The notes beneath the pieces were generated by a model, which ran no database searches, was not told the DNA's origin, and was given only the letters and a program-made list of their open reading frames with translations. The translations under genes were made by a program, and so were the position numbers. From assembly GCA_009379815.1 (NCBI GenBank), contig WHSY01000010.1, positions 1 to 64,000 on the forward strand: a DNA stretch of 64,000 nt, read 5' to 3'. Positions 7,950 through 16,638 of this stretch are shown here, in pieces. The stretch is from Pseudonocardiaceae bacterium. Lineage in GTDB: Bacteria > Actinomycetota > Actinomycetes > Mycobacteriales > Pseudonocardiaceae. Within the stretch, counting starts at the first letter, position 1; the number at the start of each line of letters is the position of its first letter.

Positions 7950-9575
7950 GTGACCCAGAGTGAGAAGGCGTCAACGCAGCGGAAACGGGACCGGACCGAG
8001 GTGTTCGTCGAGTACACCAAGAGTGTCTGCCCGGTCTGCAAGGTCGTGGTCGACGCCCAGGTCAACATCCGCGATGACAAGGTGTACCTGCGCAAGCGCT
8101 GCCGCGAGCACGGCGAGTTCGAGGCGCTGGTCTACGGCGATGCGCAGGCGTATCTGGCGTCTGCCCGGTTCAACAAGCCCGGCACGATCCCGCTGACCTT
8201 CCAGACCGAGGTCAAGGACGGCTGCCCTTCGGACTGCGGCTTGTGCCCGGAACACAAGCAGCATGCCTGCCTGGGGATCATCGAGGTCAACACGAACTGC
8301 AATCTGGACTGCCCGATCTGTTTCGCCGACTCCGGCCACCAGCCGGACGGCTACTCGATCACCCTGGAGCAGTGCGAGCGGATGCTCGACGTCTTCGTCG
8401 AGGCCGAGGGGGAGCCGGAGGTGGTGATGTTCTCCGGTGGGGAGCCAACCATCCACAAGCACATCCTGGACTTCATCGACGCCGCCCAGGCCCGGCCGAT
8501 CTCGGTGGTCAACCTCAACACCAACGGTATCCGGCTGGCGACCGACACGCGTTTCGTGGCCGCGCTGGCCGAGCGCAACGGGCGGGAAGGCAAGCCGGTC
8601 AACATCTACCTGCAGTTCGACGGTCTCGATGAGCGCACCCACCGCGAGATCCGCGGCAAGGATCTGCGGCAGCGCAAGCGGCAGGCGCTGGACAACTGCG
8701 CCGAGGCCGGCCTGACGGTGACCCTGGTCGCGGCGATCGAGCGTGGGCTCAACGAGCACGAGGTCGGTGACGTGGTGCGGTTCGGCATCGAGCACCCGGC
8801 CGTGCGGTCGGTATCGTTCCAGCCGGTGACCCACTCCGGGCGGCATGTCGAGTTCGACCCGCTGACCCGGCTGACCAACTCCGATGTCATCGAGCTCATC
8901 GCGGCCCAGTGCCCGGACTGGTTTCGCGCGGACGACTTCTTCCCGGTGCCGTGTTGTTTCCCGACCTGCCGATCGATCACCTACCTACTGGTGGACCGCA
9001 ACGAGGACCGTCCCGGCGACGTCACGGTGGTGCCGATCCCCAGGTTGATCAACGTCGACGAGTACCTGGACTACGTGACCAATCGGGTCATGCCCGACGT
9101 CGCGGTGCGGGCGGCACTGGAGAAGCTGTGGAGCGCCTCGGCGTTCATGGGTGCCGAGGCCACCGCCCGCAGCCTGGAAACCACCGCTACCGGGCTGGAC
9201 TGCACCGCCTGCGGCATCGACCTGCCGCAGGCCGTCAAGGAGCTCGACGAGCGCGCGTTCATGATCGTGGTGCAGGACTTCCAGGATCCCTACACCCTCA
9301 ATGTCAAGCAGCTGATGAAGTGCTGCGTGGCGGAGATCACCCCGGACGGGCGGATCATCCCGTTCTGCGCCTACAACTCCGTGGGCTACCGCGAACAGGT
9401 CCGGGCCCGGATGTCGGGCGTGCCGGTCGCCGACGTCGTCCCGAACGCCATCGAGCTCGAGCCGCTGGTCACCGACTCACCGTACGGCTCCAAGATCGCC
9501 GGCAACGGCAACGGAGGCCGGCCCGCGATCGCACCCGATACCACCAACGTCGGCAGCAAGGCGGTGGACACATGA
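7950..9575 (+). CDS. Radical SAM protein, MJ0619/tetraether synthase (Tes)-like
   Basis: GTG 7950 with GGGAG upstream gives 541 residues; in-frame ATGs at 7917 and 7926 are alternatives. The N-terminus has CPVC plus a later Cys/His pair (rubredoxin-like), then GCPSDCGLCPEHKQHACLG, then the radical SAM cluster motif TNCNLDCPICF (C-x3-C-x2-C), a GGEP motif (MFSGGEPTIHKH), and C-terminal CCFPTC, CTACG, MKCCVAE and PFCAYN clusters. This layout is that of the family containing archaeal MJ0619 (pterin methylase) and tetraether lipid synthase, which carries auxiliary Fe-S centres and a rubredoxin-like iron. It overlaps the next methyltransferase by ATGA. The bacterial substrate is unknown. Confidence 0.85.
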   Translation: MTQSEKASTQRKRDRTEVFVEYTKSVCPVCKVVVDAQVNIRDDKVYLRKRCREHGEFEALVYGDAQAYLASARFNKPGTIPLTFQTEVKDGCPSDCGLCPEHKQHACLGIIEVNTNCNLDCPICFADSGHQPDGYSITLEQCERMLDVFVEAEGEPEVVMFSGGEPTIHKHILDFIDAAQARPISVVNLNTNGIRLATDTRFVAALAERNGREGKPVNIYLQFDGLDERTHREIRGKDLRQRKRQALDNCAEAGLTVTLVAAIERGLNEHEVGDVVRFGIEHPAVRSVSFQPVTHSGRHVEFDPLTRLTNSDVIELIAAQCPDWFRADDFFPVPCCFPTCRSITYLLVDRNEDRPGDVTVVPIPRLINVDEYLDYVTNRVMPDVAVRAALEKLWSASAFMGAEATARSLETTATGLDCTACGIDLPQAVKELDERAFMIVVQDFQDPYTLNVKQLMKCCVAEITPDGRIIPFCAYNSVGYREQVRARMSGVPVADVVPNAIELEPLVTDSPYGSKIAGNGNGGRPAIAPDTTNVGSKAVDT

Positions 9576-10444
9576 CCTGGCCACGGGTCGTGAGTGGCGA
9601 TTCGGGTGATGACTCGCATCGCCACTCACAGTGCGCCGGTCCCGAGGAGACCAAGGCGTGTTGTGCTGCCGCCTACGGCGATGACGCGGTGGCGTTGGTG
9701 CTCGGCGAGTCGTATCACCCCGGCGGGTCCGCCCTGACCCGACGGCTGGCCCGGACGATGGGGCTGGCGCCGGGGCAGCGGGTGGCCGATGTCGCCGCCG
9801 GTCCCGGAGCGACCGCACGCCTGCTCGCCGCCGAGTACGGCGTGGCCGTGGACGGCGTGGACCTGGGCGAGGCCGGCGTGCACCGCGCCAACGCGGCGAC
9901 CGCGGAGTCGGGTCTGTCCGGCCAGGTGCGGTTTCATCTCGGTGACGCGGAGCGGATGCCGCTGCCCGACGGGGAGTTCGACGCGGTGGTGTGCGAATGC
10001 GCGTTCTGCACCTTCCCGGACAAGGCCGCTGCCGCTGCCGAGTTCGCGCGGGTGCTGCGGCCCGGCGGCCGGATCGGCATCACCGACGTCACCGTGGCCG
10101 AGGCCGGGCTCCCCGAGGAGCTGAACACCCTGGCCGGGTGGGTGGCCTGCATCGCCGACGCCCGCCCGTTGCAGGAGTACTCCGGCATCCTGGCCGAGGC
10201 CGGGCTGTGGACCGTGCGGACCGAACCGCACGACGACGCGCTCATCCGGATGATCGACGAGCTCGAGGCCAGGCTCACCGTGTTGCGGATGGCCGCGGGG
10301 CAGCCCCTAGCCACCGCCGGAGTCGACGTCGATGCGGTCCTACGACACACCGGGCTGGCCAAACGGGCGGTGGCCGAAGGGCTCATCGGCTACACCCTGC
10401 TCGTCGCGGCGAAACCAGCAGCGCCGCCTGCTGCATCGCGATAG
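9572..10444 (+). CDS. Class I SAM methyltransferase coupled to the radical SAM gene
   Basis: The ATG at 9572 overlaps the preceding stop. The 290-residue product has motif I VADVAAGPGATARLLA and later FDAVVCECAFCTFPDKAAAAA and RVLRPGGRIGITDVT, typical of UbiE/ArsM-like enzymes. Cysteine pairs (KACCAAAYG near residue 30, and CECAFC) resemble those of arsenic or other metalloid methyltransferases but do not prove such a role. Residues about 7-19 (VSGD...DSHRHS) are encoded by an inserted palindromic repeat. Coupling implies joint work with the radical SAM enzyme. Confidence 0.8.
   Translation: MTWPRVVSGDSGDDSHRHSQCAGPEETKACCAAAYGDDAVALVLGESYHPGGSALTRRLARTMGLAPGQRVADVAAGPGATARLLAAEYGVAVDGVDLGEAGVHRANAATAESGLSGQVRFHLGDAERMPLPDGEFDAVVCECAFCTFPDKAAAAAEFARVLRPGGRIGITDVTVAEAGLPEELNTLAGWVACIADARPLQEYSGILAEAGLWTVRTEPHDDALIRMIDELEARLTVLRMAAGQPLATAGVDVDAVLRHTGLAKRAVAEGLIGYTLLVAAKPAAPPAASR
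9590..9629. repeat. Palindromic repeat A, copy 1 (inside a CDS)
   Basis: GTGAGTGGCGAT at 9590-9601 and its perfect complement at 9618-9629 enclose 16 nt. The same arms occur at 34742-34781 and 36022-36071. Here the repeat is translated in frame near the N-terminus of the methyltransferase. Confidence 0.9.
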
Positions 10445-10519
10445 ACCACGTGAGGCAGGCGTGCGGGGCTGCGCGAGCCGCACGGTGAAGCCGGCGGCGC
10501 CCCGTCGAGAACGACCCCG

Positions 10520-10906
10520 TCATGCACGGGTGCCCAGCCAGGTCGTCGGCGCGTACAGCGCGACGTAGGTGGCCACGGCGATACCGAGCACGCCCAGCAG
10601 CCGCCACCGCCAGCGCCGCAGCCCGGCGAGGCTGCACTCGTCGCGCCGCCGCAGCGACAGCCAGACCAGCAGTGCCAGGACGGCGAGCCCGCCGAAGCGG
10701 AACCACCACGCGTAGTTGTTGTAGAGGTCGGTGGCCCAGACGAACGCGGTGCTGGCACTGACGATGCCGAGCAGCCCCAGCACGGCGGGGCCGACGCAGC
10801 ACAGGATGCCCACCAACCCGCCGGTCAGGCCCATCCGCCAGACCGGGAGCCGGTCGGTGCGACCCGGTCGACCCGGCCGGGTCTTCGGTGCGCTGGTGGT
10901 GTTCAT
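10520..10906 (-). CDS. MerT-like membrane protein
   Basis: ATG 10906 follows GAGGAGA and is preferred over the longer frame to 10972. The 128-residue protein has a TM segment with GGLVGILCCVGPAVLGLLG, containing the vicinal Cys-Cys typical of the first helix of mercuric transporters (MerT) and related metal-binding membrane proteins, followed by two more hydrophobic segments. A cytoplasmic Cys (DECSLAG) lies between TM2 and TM3. No merA, merP or merR is present, so mercury transport itself is not established. Confidence 0.65.
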   Translation of the reverse strand: MNTTSAPKTRPGRPGRTDRLPVWRMGLTGGLVGILCCVGPAVLGLLGIVSASTAFVWATDLYNNYAWWFRFGGLAVLALLVWLSLRRRDECSLAGLRRWRWRLLGVLGIAVATYVALYAPTTWLGTRA

Positions 10907-11007
10907 CCATTGTCTCCTCAACCCACGTACGCCAGCTCGCACCCGTGCGGTTCGCACCGACCCCAGAACCATGGTGACTCCCGCCGTCCGACCGCACCGC
11001 TATGGTA

Positions 11008-11039
11008 GTGAGCACTCACCAACGGCGACGAGTGCTCAC
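11008..11039. promoter_or_regulatory. Probable TetR operator pair
   Basis: GTGAGCACTC at 11008-11017 is followed by its exact complement GAGTGCTCAC at 11030-11039, about two helical turns apart. It sits immediately before the TetR gene (start 11058) and on the upstream side of the divergent MerT-like gene. Similar sites lie at 12260-12296. Confidence 0.65.
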
Positions 11040-11057
11040 CAGGTAGGGATCGATTCG

Positions 11058-11666
11058 ATGGCAACCCGGGACCGGATCCTCGACGGCGCTGCCGATGTCA
11101 TGCGCAGCCGCGGGCTGGCGCGAACGACCACCAAGGAGATCGCCCGTGCGGCCGGGTACTCGGAGGCGACGCTCTACAAGATCTTCGACGACAAGGTGGA
11201 CTTGTTCCTCGCCGTCGTGGCCGAGCGACTGCCGAGGATGAGCATCGTGCGTGATGGAGTCGGCGCCTACGTCGGCCGGGACACTGTCGTGTCGAACCTG
11301 GTGACGATCGTGACCGAGGCAGCGCTGTTCTACTCCGAGTCGTTCCCCATCGCGGCGTCGCTGTTCTCCGACACGGAGCTGCTCACGCGGCATCGCGACG
11401 GGGTGCGCAGCCGGGGGGCGGGGCCGGAGTCACTGGCCGCCGCAGTCGCCGACTACATGTCCGCAGAGCAGCGCGAAGGCCGTGTCGCGACCGCGGCTCG
11501 TCCCGATGCCATGGCCGCCGCGCTGATCGGGGCCTGCTTGCATCGAGGCTTCCTGCGCTGCTTCGACGGCAAGGGGGACACGGCGGACGAGGCCCGGCAG
11601 TTCGCCGACGAGCTGGTCGAGACGCTCTCGCCAGCGTTGCTGACGGATTCGACGCCGCGTCACTGA
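11058..11666 (+). CDS. TetR-family transcriptional regulator
   Basis: The 202-residue protein begins MATRDRILDGAADVMRSRG and has the TetR helix-turn-helix TTKEIARAAGYSEATLYKIF (residues about 27-46), followed by a variable helical ligand domain. It probably autoregulates through the dyad just upstream. A second, similar operator between the genes at 12209(-) and 12315(+) suggests it also controls those. The ligand is unknown. Confidence 0.9.
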   Translation: MATRDRILDGAADVMRSRGLARTTTKEIARAAGYSEATLYKIFDDKVDLFLAVVAERLPRMSIVRDGVGAYVGRDTVVSNLVTIVTEAALFYSESFPIAASLFSDTELLTRHRDGVRSRGAGPESLAAAVADYMSAEQREGRVATAARPDAMAAALIGACLHRGFLRCFDGKGDTADEARQFADELVETLSPALLTDSTPRH

Positions 11667-11690
11667 CAGCCGAGTCACTGACGATCGGCG

Positions 11691-12209
11691 TCAGCGCCGA
11701 CCCGGGTCGACAAGCGGTACGAGGTGCCGCTCGCCGAGCCGGGTCATCGTCGCGAGCGGCGCGGTTGCCGCGCCGATGGCCCTGGCCCTCGTCGGCCGGG
11801 CCTGGCGGCGGAGCAAGGCGGGACCGATCGCGGCCATGACCGCTGTCAGGCCGGGTAGCGGTCGCCCGAAGAGGGTCAGCTCGACGATCAGCCCGTCCGG
11901 ATCGAAGCGCAGCAACTGGGCTTCCTCGAACCGTTCCCGGCCGCACCGGCCGTGATAGAACAGCGCCCGCGTGGAGTCGGTACCGGTTTCGGTGTGGAAT
12001 CGGATCTCGCTGACCACCTCGAACGCGGCCGAGAGCATGTCCTGCGCCTGGCCCCGTCCGCGGAACCGGAAACCAGCGGTCAAGGGCGAGATCACCTCGA
12101 TGCCCTCGGCGAGGCACCGCCCCGCTCCGTCGGCGTCCGCGCGCTCGCCGGCCACGCGCCACGCCGCCGTCGTCCGGTCCACCGGATCGGTGTCGGTCGG
12201 GGACTCCAT
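11691..12209 (-). CDS. SnoaL/NTF2-like fold protein
   Basis: ATG 12209 is chosen over GTG 12230 because a GAGGTGG sequence lies suitably upstream. The 172-residue product has a TTAAWRVAGERADADGAGRC helix and a following beta region (EVISPLTAGFRFRGRGQAQD) of the SnoaL-like NTF2 fold, a common pocket domain in polyketide cyclases, hydratases and stress proteins. Catalytic residues cannot be assigned. It is divergent from the NAD(P)-binding oxidoreductase gene and shares a likely TetR operator. Confidence 0.65.
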   Translation of the reverse strand: MESPTDTDPVDRTTAAWRVAGERADADGAGRCLAEGIEVISPLTAGFRFRGRGQAQDMLSAAFEVVSEIRFHTETGTDSTRALFYHGRCGRERFEEAQLLRFDPDGLIVELTLFGRPLPGLTAVMAAIGPALLRRQARPTRARAIGAATAPLATMTRLGERHLVPLVDPGRR

Positions 12210-12259
12210 GATGCCCACCTCGCTCTCCACAGTTGCATGCTTCGATCTTGACAGGGTAG

Positions 12260-12296
12260 TGGGTACTCACCCACCATGGTAAGTGGGTACCCACTA
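12260..12296. promoter_or_regulatory. Second probable TetR operator pair in a divergent promoter
   Basis: GTGGGTACTCAC (12260-12271) and the perfect palindrome AGTGGGTACCCACT (12283-12296) are about 24 nt apart between divergent genes starting at 12209 and 12315. Their GTG-rich arms and spacing resemble the site before the TetR gene at 11058. Confidence 0.6.
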
Positions 12297-12314
12297 GCCT
12301 AGCGGACGGTAGTC

Positions 12315-12953
12315 ATGTGGCTCACGGTCTTCGGAGCGACGGGTGGAACGGGACGGCACCTGGTATCTCGGGGGCTGCAGGCGGGCCACCGGGTGACCGC
12401 GGTGGTGCGGGACCCGGCCCGGCTGGACGCTCGCCACGACCGGCTCGAGATCGTGCGGGCGGACGTGCTCGAACCGGGTGCGATCGAGGCGGCGGTGGCC
12501 GGCCGGGACGCGGTGGTCTCGGCGCTGGGGCCGCGGGGCGGCCGGGGGCCGACGACGGTGTGCTCCGCCGGTACCGCCAGCGTCCTCACGGCGATGCAGG
12601 CAACCGGCGTGCGCCGGTTCGTCGGCATCAGCGCCGCCCCCGTCGCCGTCGACGACGAGGGTGACCGCCTGTTGTATCGGCTCACGGCGCGGCCACTGCT
12701 CCGGGCGCTGTTCACACACGTGTACGCCGACCTGGCGCTCATGGAGGCGCAGCTGCGGCGCAGCGATGTGGACTGGATCGTCCTCCGGGCGCCCCGGCTG
12801 ACCGACAAGCCCGCTGCGGGCCACTACCGCACTGCCCTGAACGGCAACGTGCCGGGAGGCTACGTCATCTCTCGTGCGGATCTGGCCGACGCGATCCTCG
12901 ATCGCCTCGACGACCCCGCCGCGATCAGGGCGACCGTCGGGATCGGCTACTGA
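12315..12953 (+). CDS. NAD(P)-binding atypical short-chain reductase
   Basis: The 212-residue protein starts with the Rossmann motif TVFGATGGTGRHLVSRGLQAG (GATGGTG) and has VSALGPRGG, RRFVGISAAPV and DWIVLRAPRLTD, typical of NmrA/BVR-B-like NAD(P)H-binding proteins. The catalytic Tyr/Lys of classical SDRs is not evident, so it may be a flavin-reductase-like enzyme or a redox sensor. It probably belongs to the TetR regulon. Confidence 0.85.
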   Translation: MWLTVFGATGGTGRHLVSRGLQAGHRVTAVVRDPARLDARHDRLEIVRADVLEPGAIEAAVAGRDAVVSALGPRGGRGPTTVCSAGTASVLTAMQATGVRRFVGISAAPVAVDDEGDRLLYRLTARPLLRALFTHVYADLALMEAQLRRSDVDWIVLRAPRLTDKPAAGHYRTALNGNVPGGYVISRADLADAILDRLDDPAAIRATVGIGY

Positions 12954-12982
12954 TCGCCGAACACGGAGAGGGAGGATCACGG

Positions 12983-13260
12983 GTGGAATCCGTTGGCAAG
13001 ATGGAGATGCGCCGGATCGCGCTCGCCGAGCGCGCCCGGGCTGGGACACGACTTCCCGGAAGAACACCTGCTCGCCGCCCTCCAGGCGATCACGACCGAG
13101 AGCATGTTCGCGAGTGATACCCGACGGGCCGACGGGTTGTGCCTGGTCGCCACCGACGTCGACTGGCGATCCGGTGCGGGCACGGCAGACGTGAGCGGGC
13201 CCGCGGAAGCATTGATCATGGCCGTGATGGGTAGCCCCGTCCAGCCGGGCGAGCTGTCCC
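12983..13260 (+). pseudogene. Internally deleted mycothiol-dependent maleylpyruvate-isomerase-family gene
   Basis: GTG 12983, with GGGAGG upstream, reads VESVGKMEMRRIALAERA, an N-terminal helix of the type seen in TIGR03083/MDMPI-like proteins. Shortly after, in another frame, sequence continues LGHDFPEEHLLAALQAIT, GLCLVATDVDWRSGAG and VSGPAEALIMAVMG, which is the family's C-terminal region. The roughly 150 residues expected between are missing. This is best read as a deletion joining both ends out of frame. The rest of the gap to 13418 has no convincing gene. Confidence 0.6.
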
Positions 13261-13418
13261 GGACGCCACCGGCTCCTGCTGCCGGTGCGCCTTCCCGGCC
13301 GGGCGGTCGCGGCCTACCGTCGGGGCGATCATCTCGCTCCGGAACGCGGTCGGCCGGATCACGTTCGATGAGTTCCTCGCTGAGCGGGTACATCCTTCCG
13401 GCAAGAGAGGCGATAGCC

Positions 13419-14030
13419 ATGAGAGACCGCAAGGCGCGCATCGCCGACGCGTCGTTGACCGTCGCCCAACTCGGGTATGCGCACTGGTTCTTCGGCAACC
13501 TGTACGAGGCCGTCGCGAAGATCCCCGAACGGCTTGCGGGCGCCCCCGACCTGGCCGTGCAGGGTGAGCCGGTGAGCCTGTCATCGGTGCTCAGGCCGGG
13601 CAGCCCGGTGCGATACCACCTGGCGGGTGCACCCATCACCGTCGTGGCCACCGTCTCCGCCGTGACCGCCGGGTGGAACAGGCCGAGCGACCGACTGTGG
13701 CTCGCCATGTCCGCCGCCTGCACGCTGTCGGGTGGGTTGCTGACCGGCTACGTCGTTCGAGAGATCAATCTGAAGCTGTTCTTCACCGCCCGGCCGCTCG
13801 CCGTAGCCGAGCAGGAGGAACTTCTTCGCCGCTGGCATCGGCTCAACAGGATCCGGCTCGTGGCGGCCGGCGTTGCCTGGCTCGCAGCCGAACGCGTCAG
13901 GTCGAGCGTGGGCTGCTACCCGCCGGGAACGGCGCGGTCGGCTGTACCGGCCTACCGGTGTACCCGCGCGCAGACCATGGTCACGCGCGCGTCGCTACGC
14001 GCGTGTGGCGCACCCAAGACGTGCGCGTGA
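13419..14030 (+). CDS. DUF1772-like membrane protein, abnormal C-terminus
   Basis: ATG 13419 follows AGAGAGG. About 150 residues resemble DUF1772/anthrone-oxygenase-type four-helix membrane proteins: LGYAHWFFGNLYEAVAKIPE, GSPVRYHLAGAPITVVATV, REINLKLFF and LLRRWHRLNRIRLVAAGVAW. The last 45 or so residues are Cys/Arg-rich and do not look like a membrane-protein tail, so the reading frame is probably shifted or replaced after about 13890. An upstream extension of the frame is not coding. Confidence 0.65.
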   Translation: MRDRKARIADASLTVAQLGYAHWFFGNLYEAVAKIPERLAGAPDLAVQGEPVSLSSVLRPGSPVRYHLAGAPITVVATVSAVTAGWNRPSDRLWLAMSAACTLSGGLLTGYVVREINLKLFFTARPLAVAEQEELLRRWHRLNRIRLVAAGVAWLAAERVRSSVGCYPPGTARSAVPAYRCTRAQTMVTRASLRACGAPKTCA

Positions 14031-14059
14031 GCTGCTCAAACCCGTGCTGAGCCGGCAGC

Positions 14060-14173
14060 TCAGCTGAGCCGGCGCCTGACGAGCGGCAGCGCGACCTCGT
14101 CCACGATCTCGGCGAGCACGTGGGCGTGTTCGGCCTTCCAGCCAGTCGCCAGCCGCTGCGCACCACGGATCAC
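14060..14173 (-). other. Short coding-like fragment, unrecognised
   Basis: On the minus strand a 37-codon frame from GTG 14173 reads a helical sequence ending VDEVALPLVRRRLS. Its codon use looks coding, but it is too short to name and is squeezed between two plus-strand genes. It may be the tail of a lost gene. Confidence 0.25.
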
Positions 14174-14196
14174 GCGGGAACGGAAGGGGATCGACC

Positions 14197-16638
14197 ATGA
14201 CGCGCTATGTCACCCCGCTGCTCGACCTCGGCAGCACCGACCTGGACCGGGCAGGCGGCAAGGGCGCCAACCTCGGCGAGCTGGTGCGAGCCGGATTCCC
14301 GGTGCCGCCCGGGTTCGTGGTGACCACCGCCGCCTACGACCTGCTGCTCGAGCGGGACGGCCTGGCGGGGCGCATCGACGACCTCCTCGCCGCCGGGGAA
14401 CCCGACGCCATCCGGGCGGCGATCACCGCGACCGCCGTACCGTCCGAAGTGGCCGACGGGGTGCTCGACGCCTACCGCGAGCTGGGCCGGGGCGCGGTGG
14501 CGGTGCGTTCCAGCGCGACCGCCGAGGATCTGCCCGAGGCGGCATTCGCCGGGCAGCAGGACACCTACCTCAACGTCGTGGGCGACCGGGCGCTGCTGGA
14601 TGCGGTACGCGACTGCTGGGCCTCGCTGTGGACGCAGCGCGCGGTCGCCTACCGCGCGCGGCGGCAACTCGCTCCCACCGCCGCCCGCATCGCCGTGGTC
14701 GTGCAGGCCATGGTGCCCGCCGACACCGCGGGCGTGCTGTTCACCGCCAACCCGGTGACGGGGGCACGCGACGAGATCGTGGTCGATGCCGGCGCCGGCC
14801 TCGGCGAGGCGGTCGTCTCCGGGCTGGTCACCCCCGACCACTTCCTGCTCGACAAGCGATCGGGCCGGATCAAGGACTGGCAGCCGGGGCGGCGTGAGGT
14901 GACGATCCGGGCACGCGACGGCGGCGGCACTGAGCACGTCGCCGGCGGCGCAGCGCAACGGTCGTTGCGCGACTCCCAGCTGCGCGGGCTCGCCGAGCTG
15001 GGCAGGGCGATCGAGCGGCACTTCGGTGCACCGCAGGACATCGAGTGGGCCTACGCGGGCGCGACGGTGTCCATCGTGCAGGCCCGCCCCATCACCGCGC
15101 TGCCACCGCCCGCGCCCAATCAGGTGCAACGCCGGCTGCTGCCCATGATGGCGGAGCTGATCCCCATGCGGCCCTACCCGATGGACATGACCACCTGGAC
15201 CCCCGCACTGTTCGGGGCCGCCACCTCGATCCTCGGATTCCTCGGCCTGCGGGTCCCGCGCTTCGAGCAGATGTGCGTCGAGGAGGACGGCGTGGTCGTG
15301 CGGTTCGAACCACCCACCCCGCGACCCACGCCGCGCGTGCTGCTGGCCCCGGCGCGGCTGCTGCGACAGGCGTGGCGTCACGATCCCGCCCGCTGGCAGT
15401 CGGACCCGCTGGTCACGCACGTGCAAGCCCGTACCCGCGCGCTGGCCGCCCGAGACCTGCAGGCGATGCCCTGGCCGGAGCTGCTGACCACGCTGGCCGA
15501 CGCGCTGGCGCTGCCGCAGGCGCTCGGCGAGCTGCGGATTCGCTACCTCCCCCGCGCGCTGCTGGCCGCGTTGGCGCTGCGGCTGTTGCTGGTGCCGCTG
15601 CGACGTAGCGACCGCTTCGCCACCCTGCTGTCCGGCGTCGAGACCAAGACCACCGAGACCAACCGAGCGCTGGCCGCCCTGGCGGAGCGGATCCGCTCCG
15701 ACCCCGCACTGTCCGAGATCTTCGCGACCCACGAGCCCGCCGACCTGCCGGCCGTCGTGGCGGACCGCCACCCGTTCTCCGATGAGCTCGAGACGTTCCT
15801 CGACCGCTACGGCTACCGCGAGACCATGGCGCTGGCGGCCACGCAGCCGCCGTGGCGCGACGCTCCCGCCGTCGTGCTGGGGATGCTCAAGGGGCTCGCG
15901 GCCGCCGGGCCGGCGCCACCAGCGCGGCCACCCGCCGAGGCGGTTCGCGACGAGCTGCTGGCCCATCCCCTGCTGCGGGTGCCACCGCTGCGGTCGCTGC
16001 TGCTGCGGCTGCTGCGGCAGGCCGGCCGGTTCACGCAGGTCCGGGAGGACACCCATTTCTACGGCACCATGCCGATCTCGGTCGTCCACCGGATCATGCT
16101 CGAGTCCGGTCGGCGGATGGTCGACGCGGGCGTGCTCGACACCGCCGCGGACGTGTTCCATCTCAGGCTCGAGGAGATCGAAGGTGCCGCCGCTGCCTGG
16201 CCGCCCGGGCCGCAGCTGTCGCATCAGTTGCGGGAGCTCGTGCAGCGGCGCGCGGCCAGGCGCGCCGCGCTGGCCGGCACGCCCATGGTGGACACGGCAA
16301 CGCCGCGTGAGGCCGGCGGCGACGTGCTGCTGTCCGGCACGTCCGGCAGCCGCGGTGCCGCGCAGGGGCCGGTGCGGATCATCCGGGACGTCTCGGAGTT
16401 CAGCAGGCTGCGGTCCGGTGAGGTGCTGGTCGCCCCCTACACCAATCCGGCCTGGACGCCGCTGTTCCAGTACGCGGCAGCGGTCGTGGTGGACAGTGGG
16501 GGCGCGGGCTCGCACGCGGCGATTGTCGCTCGCGAGTACGGGATCCCCGCGGTCATGGGAACCGGTGACGGCACCCGCAGACTGCGCGACGGCCAGCCCG
16601 TGCAGGTGGACGGGAACCGGGGCGTGGTGACGTTGTGA
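14197..16638 (+). CDS. PEP-synthase/rifampin-phosphotransferase-like enzyme
   Basis: The 813-residue protein has an N-terminal ATP-grasp-type PEP/pyruvate-binding domain (GGKGANLGELVRAGFPVPPG at about 20-39, AVRSSATAEDLPEAAFAGQQ near 103, IVQARPITALPPP near 295). A long middle domain follows, and a C-terminal phosphohistidine domain has GGAGSHAAIVAREYGIPAV (about 768-786) with the swivelling His. That three-part order and length fit rifampin phosphotransferase (Rph) relatives better than housekeeping PEP synthase. The substrate in this organism is not shown, and no rifamycin-associated promoter element was recognised. The gene stands alone. Confidence 0.8.
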   Translation: MTRYVTPLLDLGSTDLDRAGGKGANLGELVRAGFPVPPGFVVTTAAYDLLLERDGLAGRIDDLLAAGEPDAIRAAITATAVPSEVADGVLDAYRELGRGAVAVRSSATAEDLPEAAFAGQQDTYLNVVGDRALLDAVRDCWASLWTQRAVAYRARRQLAPTAARIAVVVQAMVPADTAGVLFTANPVTGARDEIVVDAGAGLGEAVVSGLVTPDHFLLDKRSGRIKDWQPGRREVTIRARDGGGTEHVAGGAAQRSLRDSQLRGLAELGRAIERHFGAPQDIEWAYAGATVSIVQARPITALPPPAPNQVQRRLLPMMAELIPMRPYPMDMTTWTPALFGAATSILGFLGLRVPRFEQMCVEEDGVVVRFEPPTPRPTPRVLLAPARLLRQAWRHDPARWQSDPLVTHVQARTRALAARDLQAMPWPELLTTLADALALPQALGELRIRYLPRALLAALALRLLLVPLRRSDRFATLLSGVETKTTETNRALAALAERIRSDPALSEIFATHEPADLPAVVADRHPFSDELETFLDRYGYRETMALAATQPPWRDAPAVVLGMLKGLAAAGPAPPARPPAEAVRDELLAHPLLRVPPLRSLLLRLLRQAGRFTQVREDTHFYGTMPISVVHRIMLESGRRMVDAGVLDTAADVFHLRLEEIEGAAAAWPPGPQLSHQLRELVQRRAARRAALAGTPMVDTATPREAGGDVLLSGTSGSRGAAQGPVRIIRDVSEFSRLRSGEVLVAPYTNPAWTPLFQYAAAVVVDSGGAGSHAAIVAREYGIPAVMGTGDGTRRLRDGQPVQVDGNRGVVTL

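Noticed and set aside
14170-16515. A 781-codon open frame on the minus strand opposite the PEP-synthase-like gene
   Set aside because: It is Arg/Gly/His-rich with no domain and lies antisense to a clear enzyme; long shadow frames are normal at this GC content.
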